From: Azolla pinnata
Taxonomy: Eukaryota; Streptophyta; Polypodiopsida; Salviniales; Salviniaceae
DNA: 64,000 nt
Reading direction: 5' to 3'
NCBI GenBank assembly: GCA_037176905.1
Contig: JBBBWG010010889.1
Span: 4,023-68,022, forward strand
Positions 1 through 9,950 of this stretch are shown here, one piece after another (position 1 is the first letter of the stretch; each line of letters begins with the position of its first letter). Both the position numbers and the translations under genes were made by a program. The notes under the pieces are model-generated. The model saw only the letters and a program-made list of their open reading frames with translations, was not told the origin of the DNA and did no database searches.

Positions 1-2161
1 GAGATTGTAACTTTTTTTGCACATATTTATAACCAATGACATAATATTTTTGTCCATTAAAAATTTGAACTTTTTTGTAAGAGTTGCTACAAGAGAATGA
101 CATCAAGCTAGTGAGTTTGGGGACAATGAGGAGAGAGAACTTAAAAAAAACTTTGCAGAGTCTTCACTAGGGTGGTATTTGGGAATTTTGTGAAGGAGTT
201 GTATTGAATTTTGGATTTAGACAAGCATTGGCTGACATATACTAGTTTGTATGATTGACTTGCAACAATATGTTAGAAAAAGCGTTAAACATTAGCTTGA
301 GTTGTGGGTTTCCTCCATGTGGCTTGCGGAAACTAAGACTTGGGATGCATTTTAAGTGTGTTCATTACTATGGAGAATTGGATTTACAACTATGGGGATA
401 CGAGGTAACTAAAGGTGGAGTGGAGGAGCTTGTAATATCTTTATTATTTATAAAGTTCATAAACTGTAACATGACAAATAACATGACAAATCCAAAATAC
501 CCATAGTTTTTTTATTGGTTGTGTTACTCATTGTTATTTTGCAAAGGACTTCCTAACTTGTCAAGGGAGTTGAATATGTGGCCTAGTTAACATACACACT
601 TTGCCAATTTTGTTGGTTGATTTTAACGATTCTTCGACCATCGATTCAGTTATTTTCTTCCGGGCCTCTCCACAAATCCTTGCATGAACTTCGTCGATTA
701 CTCTAATGCCACAAGTTCGCCTCGTAGAAGTCACATCAAATCAGATCCACGAAAGTGTGTATTACATTGTGCTTCTTTCTTTTCTGTTCCCCAGTACTCG
801 ATTTACATGTTATGTTTTTGACAAAACATGTAAATCTCTGTATTTTTCACGCAAAAGAAATACAACATTCCCATCAAAACAACAATTTTGACAAAACATG
901 TAAAAATCTCTGTATTTTTTTCACGCAAAAGAAATACAATATTCCCATCAAAACAACAACACAGTCAAACAACGTGTATAATACATATAGTCCATAAACT
1001 GAAACAACATGCAATACGCGTAGTACGATCCACGGCGCAATCTAACGTATAATACGTATAAATACGATCCATGAGGTATTGTGTTAAATTAGGCTAAAGC
1101 AAATTTAAAACAAAACGTATATGATGCGTATAAATACGACATACGGTTCGTGAGCTGTTCAATATACGTTATACGTATTCGTATATTGAAGGCGCCATCT
1201 ACAGCTTCACCACCATTCTGTTCTCTGCGCAGGATCGATGGTGTACTGTCACACCTCCTTCTTCACATTCCTGGGAAGAACTACGATCTCCGCTTCGATG
1301 CCAGAAACAGTCTGCGTTTCCTCCACCCCCGAGCCACCTGGCATCGATTAGGGCAAGAGAAAAAAATTCGCAGGTAACTCCTTTCTTTCCCAGATCGAAC
1401 ATCAACGAAACAATGAATCTCGTGCAAGGTTGTCCTACTTTCCTCTTCTTCCTGCATTACCCACGGATCGTTCATTACTATTCCTTTTTCAAGGTTCGCG
1501 GAAAAGATTGTTTACTATTCCTTTTTTCATCTTCTAGAGTCGAGCCTCTGTCTATTCATGCGATACGTTACAAAAATGGAGTGTTTTGGTGATTTACGAA
1601 GCTCGCATTTTGTAGAATCCCTCTACTCTTTCCTATGGCCTCTCCAGGGTTTCGATTCTCGTGTAATATTCAGGTTTTTGGAGGGGGCTACCGCTTGATG
1701 CTTTCTTGTCATTTTGGTTTCAATGTAGATGTTATGTATTTCGATATCCTAACTAGACGTTCTTTGCTTTTCTTTGATGGTGTAGCCCTAAGCTTGTTTC
1801 TTTATGCATTTTTGAAGCCATCCAAGATTCTCTGCACTTGGGTTGGATCCTGGAAGAATATTCTTGGTTGCATTTTCAGGTTATCTGAGATTCAGCGCAC
1901 CTTCTTTTTATCACTCACGCATTAGTTTTCTAATTAGTTTCTACGGACTTGGGTTTAGGATTTGATGCATTTTCAAGTGATCTAAGATTCCCCTATACAT
2001 TCTATGATATTTTAGCATTGTTTTTGTAACACGCTTGAAGCATGCTATAATTATACCAATTCCCTGATCTAACTTGGATTGTTTAGAATTAGGTTTGAAT
2101 CAAGTTTTTATTATTGAATACTTCCTCTGAGAAGTAACTTTGTTATACTGATTCTCTGTCA
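1..2161. other. Left flank and probable leader of the Atos-like gene
   Basis: No coding region could be supported here. The first 800 bases are AT-rich and plain. From about 975 to 1175 there is a cluster of short palindromic motifs of the type ATACGTAT. From about 1190 the composition changes, and a good splice donor (CGCAG then GTAACT, near 1374) suggests a noncoding 5' exon for the gene at 2162. Pyrimidine-rich stretches between 1380 and 2160 would then be leader intron. The exon/intron limits in the leader are inference only. Confidence 0.4.
816..958. repeat. 71-bp direct duplication
   Basis: Two adjacent copies of about 71 bases start near 816 and 887. Each contains ACAAAACATGTAAA, CTCTGTATTTTT, CACGCAAAAGAAATACAA and TTCCCATCAAAACAACAA. 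They differ by a few substitutions and small changes in T/A run length. No gene overlaps them. Confidence 0.85.
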
Positions 2162-4859
2162 ATGAAGGTGGATTCTCTTTCGAACTTCTACTTTAGTCGA
2201 AGAAAGTTTATTCCTGTAATGGGGCGTCTGCATCTCATCTACGAGGCAACAGATCAAGATGAAGAAGATGCCTTTGCCGCTGAGATTGATTCAGAACAAG
2301 CCAAACCTTCTTTTGATAACTGTAAGACATGTTATAAAGGTCATGCCAGGGATAACATAGAAGGAGAGAAAACATGCAGTAAAGCTGTGCAAACAAAATT
2401 TTCATATGAATTAGATAAATGCAACTCATTAATCAACACATCTGGCAAGTTTTATGATGTTGATTCACCGATCATGCATACGGATGGTCCCATTTTATCT
2501 ACGAAGGAGATTAGAGCATTGAAAGAAGCAGGGAATAACTTTCGCTGTCAGCATTTGGACTTTTCTCTTAGAGATGATGAGGTACAAGATAACAGTTTGG
2601 TTGAACAAAGTAATAGACTTCCTCTGTCACCTCTTGGTCCTAAACACCATCAAAAGCTAATGAAGACTCTTGATGGCCAGAGTGCATTTAATATGCTTGC
2701 CTCGAGCAATGCTCAAGATTGTGTTTCTCCAATAAAGAGCCTCTTTCGGGAACACAGCATGCCGCAGGCTGTGCAAGCCACCCTTGACCAGGGAAGTAAT
2801 AAGGAAGATGATCAATCGAAGGATTTGGATTGTGATGTATCTCTAAAACAGCAATGCGCTTGCCTAAGATCAGCAATGAGCTCAGATCTTTCATCAAAAC
2901 TTAGCCAAAGACCCACTAAAAGCACAAGAAGACTGCTTGTTGGCTCATTTGAAGAATCTGTAATTTCAGGGTGCCTTCTTGCTGGAAAACCTTTTCAGGT
3001 AGCTCTCAACTCTCTTTGCATGCAAAATCACCATGCGCTCTTATGTGTTCATGCATCTCGCAGTTTGTAATCTTCCAAATTCTGATGCTATAGAGGTATA
3101 GAACATACATTCAGAGTAGTTTGTGTGTTTCTTTGGATGATATTTTTTCAGAAAGTCGATGGCTTTTTAGCATTATTAAGCGTGAATGGTGGATGTTGGG
3201 CACCTCCATCACAAAAGATTCCGTTCTCTGTTACCTGTGTAGATGAAGAAAGTTGTTTTCTTTATTATGCATCGATTAAGCTCAGTGGAATATCCACCAG
3301 AAAGAAGAACAAGGGTCTTCCATATGGGGGAATCGATAGCACTAGCCAGTGCTTTATGATTCCTGTCAAGGGGCGAATCCGATTGGTAAAGCTACATATC
3401 CCTTGGTTATTTCATATATGGTTCTGGCAATTTGTAAAAAGAAGTTCTGTCGGTGCTTTTGCCTCAGGTTTTAAGTAATCCAGAAAAGACTCCGGTGCAT
3501 ATATTTTGGTGTAAATATGACTTGACAGATATGCCCGCTGGAAGCAAGGTATTGCTGTGGTTTACTATATTCAAAATCCAATTTTTTGTTTGTACAAGAA
3601 TTTATTCATTATGATTGGGCTGTTTTTAATCTGTAAATCACATCCACAGACATTCTTGCGGTGCAGAGTACTACTAATGGCTCCCGGAAGAGGCAGTCCT
3701 GAAAAGAGGTCATCTTTAGGTTGCAATTTCAGTAAATACATTGCGGAGTGCTCTTCCAGTGACGAGGGTTGTAAAGATGAGAGCTCACCTATACATACAA
3801 TTCATGTTGATGGTTATTTTAAAGTTGCAAGGAGTATTTCAGAAGGCATACAAGATGTTGAAGAGGAGTCAAAAGAGCATCGTGGTTACAATGGAGAAGA
3901 TGTCAAGAAACCGATATGCAATTGCATACCATCACCTGATTCAAACCACAAAAATGCATGTCAACAAAGCAGAAGCAAGCTGTGCTATGCTTTGCATTTG
4001 CGCTTTGTCTGCCCTCCTATTAAGACCATACAAAAGAAAATGATGTTGAATTCACCTCCTGGAAACCCACATCAGGTGAATTCACCTGGACATAAGGTTC
4101 GCTCTGGGGATAAACGGCGTTTCTACTTGTACGATGACTTGCGTATTATTTTTCCTCAAAGACACGCAGATTCTGATGAAGGAAAGGTTAGTTGTTGTCC
4201 ATAGTCCCTTTCCCGGCTCAATTGTTGTACTGTTTAGTGCCTACTTTAGTGAATCATCTCTGGTGTAGTTTTGTTAAGATCTTAATACTTATTATTTGTC
4301 TTGGAGTTATGATATGAGCAATTTACATTTGCATAACTAAGGAGGTCCTCAAAACCGGCTCTCCTCATCAGATGCTGGGTTTCACCCAGGGTATCAAGAT
4401 CTTATAGTAATGCTTGTTTCATCCTGTGTTATGTGAACATATAGCTGACTTGGGTTCCCTCAAATTCAATTCTGACAAAATTTTAATCGTAATGAGCACG
4501 ATCATTGTGCTCTGCTAATTGTGTCATTGCCTGTTTAGGTGATCAGCATTCAAAGGTTATAGTCAAGTGTAAGTATAGCTTCAAGAAGGAGCTAATTCTC
4601 TCCAGCTGATGTTTGCCATGAAAAAAGCATTATTGTTTCCAATTTGACTCGCTGAATTAAAGTTGCTGCTAACATTTGTTCAGTAAATTTCATTATTCAC
4701 TACAGAGAGATTGTATTTATGGTAACGCAATTGTCTGGTTGACATGTAATCAGGGTAATGCAGTACATTTTAACTATTGTTTGTTTCTGATTGCAGTTAC
4801 ATGTGGAATATGACTTCCCCGCAGACCCAAAGTATTTCGAGTACGATGAACCTACGTGA
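2162..4859 (+). CDS. Atos/FAM214-like protein (DUF4210 and chromosome-segregation domains)
   Basis: Five exons join in frame: 2162-2998, 3152-3385, 3468-3548, 3650-4186 and 4797-4859, giving 583 residues. The conserved domain starts at the end of exon 1 ([19 protein letters not shown]) and continues in exon 2 ([20 protein letters not shown], then [19 protein letters not shown]). This is the DUF4210 signature of Atos/FAM214 proteins. Exon 3 carries [18 protein letters not shown] and exon 4 TFLRCRVLL. The C-terminal region ([30 protein letters not shown], then [18 protein letters not shown]) matches the 'meiosis chromosome segregation' domain of the family. Animal Atos proteins are transcriptional regulators; plant members are little studied, so a nuclear role is inferred. 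The N-terminal third is polar and poorly conserved. The start could instead be the in-frame ATG at 2219. The converging neighbour is PsbTn. Confidence 0.85.
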
Positions 4860-5628
4860 TCAGTCGAGATATATGTTTATTCTTTTATGTCCAAAGCTGT
4901 AAAATCATTTTTCTTCGTTGTCTCCTGATGCTAGGCCTTCAATGTTACACAATAACTATGCATATATATATATACAATAATGGGAGGTCGCGGAGGATAA
5001 ACTTCCCCCTCCCCAACCGTTTTCCCCATGTACGGTATGTATTTCAGCAAATATTTCAATCACCATTAGCACATTAATGAGAATTTCTAAGGTGTTCTCT
5101 GGAAAGATACAACAAAGGCTACTACTATAGCTGTAAATATATGGCGATTTTGTAAGCCTGATTAAGAGTGTACATTGTGCTGCTAACCATAAGCTGGTGC
5201 ACAAAATGTAGGTTCACATCTAATATATGTAGTTTTGCTTATCAAACTGCTCAAACATCATCGGCTATCCAATTCCAATCCATGCTTTACAGATGAAATT
5301 TCTAATAATGGTGGTCTCTCTCGTAGCTTTGATGAGTGGGGACCATTTTCTCTCAATCTTGTCTGTTAACATTCCAGAGATTCTGTTATGTAGATGCTCC
5401 CGACTCGGTCTACGGAGTTAACCTTATGCTATCTATATATATATTTTTCTTCAGAGAACTTTCCTCGCTTCCTTTCGGCCACCCATGAATTGTTTCTGCT
5501 TCTCTATGGATTGCCCCAATGGTTGGTTACCGAATCCATATGTTGTGTGTGAGATCCGTGTAAAAAGTCTGATGGAACGGAATCCAGCGGCTTGATGAAG
5601 TGTGTTGTGAAAATGTAATCAAAGATCA
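4860..5628. other. Intergenic, 3' of the Atos-like gene
   Basis: This AT-rich stretch probably holds the Atos-like 3' UTR. It has short TA runs near 4960 and 5440. Nothing else was recognised. Confidence 0.4.
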
Positions 5629-6130
5629 CTGTATAATGCACATACATGCTGCCTCATTCGGTCTGGTCAGTAGCATCAATCTTCCAAGCAAAGCTTTGTG
5701 ATTGCAAAGATCATCAAATTCATCAGAGAACAAAAGAGATGGAGAAGAAGAACTCGTCAGATCGCTCATGGGCCCTTCAACATGCAGGTTTCATGGAAGC
5801 AGACTACTACTGTATAATGCACATACATGCTGCCTCATTCGGTCTGGTCAGTAGCATCAATCTTCCAAGCACAGCTTTGTGATTGCAAAGATCATCAAAT
5901 CATCAGAGAACAAAAGAGATGGAGAAGAACTCGTCAGATCGCTCCTGGGCCCTTCAACATGCAGGTTTCATGGAAGCAGACTACTACTGTATAATGCACA
6001 TGCATACTGCCTCATTCAGTCTAGTCAGTAGCATCAATCTTCCAAGCAAAGATCATCAAATTCATCAGAGAACAAAAAGAAGAAGAGAACTACTCGTCAG
6101 ATCGCTCATGGGCCCTTCAACTGCAGGTTG
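5629..6130 (+). repeat. ~180-bp tandem array, three copies
   Basis: A unit of about 177-182 bases starts near 5631, 5813 and 5990 with GTATAATGCACAT. Each unit contains GCCTCATTCGGTCTGGTCAG, AGCATCAATCTTCCAAGCA, AAGATCATCAAAT and CGTCAGATCGCT followed by GGGCCCTTCAAC. The third unit is shortened and leads directly into a dispersed repeat (6062-6340) that shares the CGTCAGATCGCTCATGGGCC block. The small reading frames here are repeat-derived and not supported as genes. Confidence 0.9.
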
Positions 6131-6340
6131 TGAGACCTGCAGATTGGACGGTCATCAGCAGCTGCAGGATGGAGCATCCCTGCAGATGGGTTGGGCATTC
6201 GCGCTCAGGCCCATGGAGCACGAACCTCATCTTCCGAGTTGTGGGAAGCTTGTCTGAACAATGGGGATTGCTCACACAAGTGGTACAGACTATAGAACAG
6301 ATCCTGTTCAAGTACAGTCGTGATGGCAAGGCCTTCATCT
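6062..6340 (+). repeat. Dispersed repeat, copy A
   Basis: About 280 bases are present again in inverted orientation at roughly 19578-19855. Shared blocks include GGACGGTCATCAGCAGCTGC, GAGCACGAACCTCATCTTCC, AAGCTTGTCTGAACAAT, TGCTCACACAAGTGGTACAG and ACAGATCCTGTTCAAGTACA. The copies differ by scattered substitutions and small indels, so they look like two insertions of one family. No coding capacity, target-site duplication or terminal inverted repeat could be recognised, so the class (SINE, MITE or fragment of something larger) is unknown. Confidence 0.8.
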
Positions 6341-6572
6341 CTGGTCCTATGAATCAAACCCTGCTTTCTGCAGGTTGCTATGTGGGATGCGGAAGAGGAG
6401 AGAATCGAAGCTCTTCTCCGTTTTTTGACCACAAGATGCGGGTTTTTCAAGCAGCAGAAAAAAAGAGGCACACACGCACACACGCACACACATGGAAGAG
6501 ACGATGAATTGAGAGTCGCCATTAAACCTGCAAACGGGGAAATGGGGGGAAGGAGGAGGGAGGAGGGGAAGG

Positions 6573-6610
<38 letters not shown>

Positions 6611-6829
6611 CAAGGGAAGAAAAAACGGTGGAGAGCTAGATTAAATTACATTGTGCAGCAATCCGAAGATTGGGCAGCGGCTGCGGATTCAGATTCGGAT
6701 CGGAGAGAGGAAAGAGGAGGATCGTTGTTGTTGATGATGATGAAGACGATGATGATGATGATGATGACTGTGGCGATGGGGGGAGGGGAGCCCCGAGCTG
6801 CTGCTTGCTGCTTGCTGCTTGCTGCTGCT
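6341..6829. other. Intergenic and 3' flank of PsbTn with simple repeats
   Basis: This contains ACAC runs (6470-6490), a (GA)n tract (6572-6607) and GATGAT runs (6733-6766) next to the PsbTn stop codon. No gene is supported. Reading frames on both strands are low-complexity. Confidence 0.5.
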
Positions 6830-7201
6830 TTACTTGCCATAGCCGAAGCAGCAAGATGCGGTGGGGGTCTGCACGCAGATGGTGGGGCACTTGTTCTTCT
6901 TCTTCTTGCCGTCGATGGCGAGGGCGGCGTCCTGCGAGACGAGCGCAGCAGAGGCGCCGGAGAGGGCGAGGAGAGCTGCGCCGAAGACGAGGGCGCGCCT
7001 GCCCTTGCTCGCCTGCTCCGCCGCCGCTGCTGCTTCTTCTTCTTGCTTCACGGCAGAAGCTCGGACGGCTATGGCGGAGGGGCGAGCAGCAGAAGCAGAA
7101 GCAGCAGCGCTGGGCAGCCTGAGAAGGGCCCCAGCTCCCATGGCGGAGGAGGCGGAGGAGGCCAGGGAAGAAGCAGGAGCAGCAGATGTGAAGCTCGCCA
7201 T
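6830..7201 (-). CDS. PSBTN: Photosystem II 5 kDa protein PsbTn precursor
   Basis: A single exon encodes 123 residues starting MASFTSAAPASS. Residues 1-50 are Ser/Ala-rich like a chloroplast transit peptide. A second signal follows: GRRALVFGAALLALSGASAA and then an Ala-Leu-Ala cleavage-like site, as in bipartite transit peptides of thylakoid-lumen proteins. The predicted mature end is short and basic-Cys: KKKKNKCPTICVQTPTASCC then FGYGK. This recalls the seed-plant PsbTn end (KKK..VCVTMPTA.IC), a small lumenal subunit of photosystem II. The Cys-x(n)-PTA-x-C pattern is kept, but the mature peptide ends differently (CCFGYGK). The start was chosen because the in-frame region upstream is only a GAAGCAGCAA repeat. 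Another small Lys/Cys lumenal peptide is possible. Confidence 0.75.
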   Translation of the reverse strand: MASFTSAAPASSLASSASSAMGAGALLRLPSAAASASAARPSAIAVRASAVKQEEEAAAAAEQASKGRRALVFGAALLALSGASAALVSQDAALAIDGKKKKNKCPTICVQTPTASCCFGYGK

Positions 7202-7202
7202 T

Positions 7203-7312
7203 GCTTCTTGCTTCTTCTTGCTTCTTGCTGCTTCTTGCTGCTTCTTGCTGCTTCTTGCTGCTTCTTGCTGCTTCTTGCTTCTTGCTGCTTCTTGCTGCTT
7301 CCTGCTCCTTTT
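7203..7312 (-). repeat. GAAGCAGCAA repeat in the PsbTn leader
   Basis: On the minus strand this is a purine-rich array built from units like GAAGCAGCAA, immediately 5' of the PsbTn ATG. It is likely 5' UTR. It produces artificial Gln/Ala/Lys reading frames on one strand and Leu/Cys/Phe frames on the other. Confidence 0.85.
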
Positions 7313-9216
7313 CTTCTGCAAGATCTCCCCTTCCTTCTTCAGAACACTCCCCAACTCTGCTGCTTCCTCTCCTTTTGGGCTATGTCTTTTGCTGCTGCTT
7401 CTTCTTCCTGTGGAAGAATCAAGATGAGAGAGAAGCTGTGAGGGAGGAGAAGGTGTGGGGGAGAGGCAAGCCATATCCTCTTCCTTATCTTCTTCCAAAA
7501 GCCTCTTTTTCCTCTGCCTTTTCCACCTCTGCCCAGCTTCCACCTGGAATCTCTCTTATCCACAATGGGCTTTGCTGTTAAATGCCCATCAATCTCTCCA
7601 AAACCTTTGATGGGCTACTACTACTACTACTACTACTGATAGATCCATTTGGGCTCTGCCCAAAACCTGGCTAGAGACACCCACCGCAAGCGCGAGCTCG
7701 CTGCTGCGAACGATCGATGCGTAACACACGCCGATCGCAAGCATGCGTCTCTTACTTATCTTATGGCAGCAGCTGTTGCATCGATCGATTGTTGTCGGCT
7801 ACTACGCTGCTGCTGCAGTTGATCGATCTGAGGCTCCATCTGCCCAATCGATGCGAATCCAGCTCCGAGATCACAAGACGCGATCGAGAGGCTGCGGAAT
7901 CGTGCGACGACGGATGGGGAATCGGAACGCTCACTCGCTTGCTCCTTGTGATGGGCTCGAGGGGATCGATCGAAGAAAAGGCCCCGAACGGAGTGATGGG
8001 CTCGAGGAGAAAAACCGGTCATTGCAGTTGTTTGATGGCAGTTTTGGAGGAGGATCAAAGGCCCTTCCTTCCCTTTTCTTTGTTGCATGTCTTATGGAAA
8101 CAAAAGGGATGCTAAGACAAGCAACTGCATTGTAAAAAGAAGGAAGATCTGTTCCCTTCTTTGATACACGGGCGATGGTTGCGTGACAAGGCGTCTAGAC
8201 TTGACAGGAATTAGGGTTTAGGGTTTCGGGTACATTTTGCATAGCAAATTGCAAATTGCATTTGTGCTGCTGCTGCTGCTTCCCATGATTCATTCTGATT
8301 GCTCTGCTCTCCGTTTGAGAAGCGTAGATTAGACGGTGTAGAGCTAAGCCTGTACGCACACATCCAATTTGCATCATGGAGCTGACAGATTCTCCCGTGT
8401 GCGCATGTGTGTTTGTGTCTTCTTCTTCCCCTTTTGAACTGGCTCTGACAACACAGAGGGATTTCTTCCCCGCCCAATTCTCTTCCCTGGCCATGGAATG
8501 GCAGAAGCACACTCAACAGAAACAGAAACAAACACAGACACAGAGAGAGAGAGAGAGAAAGAAAGAAGGAAAGAAAGAGGGGCAAGAAAGAAAGGGAAAG
8601 AAAGACAGACAGAGACTAGTAGTAGTAGTAGCGACATGACAAGCCGGAGGGATGAATGAAGAAGACTCGCTGAAAACCAGAACCCATTTGAATTCTTTGT
8701 GCTGACAAAGCATCGCATCGCATATAGCATGCCAATTCCATTACCGATACATTGTGTGTGGGGGGGGTGCGTGATTCGAAGTTTTGTTTCGTCTAACAGT
8801 GTGTGTGTGTGTGTGTGTGTGTGCGAATTGTGTACAAATGTGGCAGACGAGAAGAAATTGGGTCTGAGAATCGAAATGGCGAGACTATGAACAAGGAGGA
8901 GGAGGAGGAGGAGGAGGAGGAGGAGGAGAGGAAGAAGAGGAAGCAAGGGAAGCGAATGAAGATGATGGAGATGGTGATTGCAGATGATTGATTGATGAAG
9001 ATGAAGATTGAAGGGATGAAGATTGAAGATGGTGGAAGATGGTGATGATGGTTGAAGAGGATGGATTGATTGATGAAGATTGAAGATGGGAGACGAACGA
9101 AGTTGGCGATGGCGAAGAAGACGATGGATGACGACGATTGCTTGATGAAGATGAGGATGGAGATGGTGAAGGAGAAGAAGATTGAGGAAGATGATTGATT
9201 GATTGATGAAGATGAT

Positions 9217-9252
<36 letters not shown>

Positions 9253-9329
9253 GAAGAAGGGAGGAGAAGATGATGAATAGGAGGATGTATTGGATGAAGC
9301 AAGGGAAGGCTTTTTTTCTTCCAATGAGG
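7313..9329. other. Intergenic microsatellite field
   Basis: No gene is supported. Simple repeats include (CTA)n near 7615, telomere-like TTAGGGTTTAGGG at 8211-8226, CTG near 8268, (GA)n near 8540, (GT)n at 8801-8822, (GGA)n at 8897-8928, and TTGA repeats with GATGAAGATTGAAG motifs from 8990 to 9252. A 316-codon minus-strand frame (8374-9324) consists of Ser, Leu, His and Asn repeats from these tracts and was not accepted. Confidence 0.7.
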
Positions 9330-9490
9330 TGGTTTAGGGTTTAGGAATTAGGGTTTTTAGGGTTTAGCATTTAGGGTTTAGGGTTTAGGAACTAGGGGGT
9401 TTTAGGGTTTAGGGCTTTTAGGGTTTGTAGGGTTTGGGGGTTTAGGGGTTTTAGGGTTTAGGGTTTAGGGGTTTTAGGGTTTAGGGTTTT
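9330..9490 (+). repeat. Interstitial telomere-like array (TTTAGGG)
   Basis: Imperfect tandem TTTAGGG units are mixed with GGGTTTTAGG variants. The array overlaps the 3' end of the OVATE gene: the minus-strand stop codon at 9474-9476 is formed inside a CCCTAAACCCTAA unit. Confidence 0.95.
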
Positions 9491-9912
9491 CGACGGAGGA
9501 GGAGGAGGAGAAGACCTGATCCCAGACGCGGGTGAAGGCGGTGACGATCGCGCGGTGATGCTTCGCGGAGTTGAGGGAGAGGAAGCATCGGAGGAGGCTC
9601 TCCATGTCGGCGGCGCTCAGCGCGATCCCGCCTCGGATCTGCTCCTCCTCCAGGATCACATCGAGCATCGAGCCGTGGAAATCCGAAACGGGGTCCGAGC
9701 TCTGCTTCACGATCGCCATACAGCCCGCGATCTTCTTCCTCCTCCGCCTTCGATCACCACCATAGCCATAGCCATCGCCATAGCCATAGCCAAAGCTTCT
9801 TCCTTCGCCTCCACCTTCTCCGCCATAGCTCCTTCCTTCGCCTCCATCTTCTTCGCCCTCGCTCGATGTCTCCTTGATCACCACCATCTCCGCATCATCG
9901 TCGTCGTCATCA

Positions 9913-9950
<38 letters not shown>

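Noticed and set aside
1199-1475. Short minus-strand frames
   Set aside because: They lie opposite the presumed leader exon of the Atos-like gene and show no conserved sequence.
5646-6507. Several 60-125 codon plus-strand frames
   Set aside because: They repeat with the tandem array and the dispersed element. Their sequence is not protein-like, and copies are not kept open consistently.
6380-7441. 353-codon plus-strand frame opposite PsbTn
   Set aside because: It consists of repeat-coded Glu/Arg and Cys/Phe/Leu runs antisense to PsbTn and its leader array. The minus strand has the transit-peptide logic.
8374-9324. 316-codon minus-strand frame
   Set aside because: It is built from GATT, GAA, GGA and GT simple repeats (Ser/Leu/His/Asn/Ile runs) with no conserved motif.
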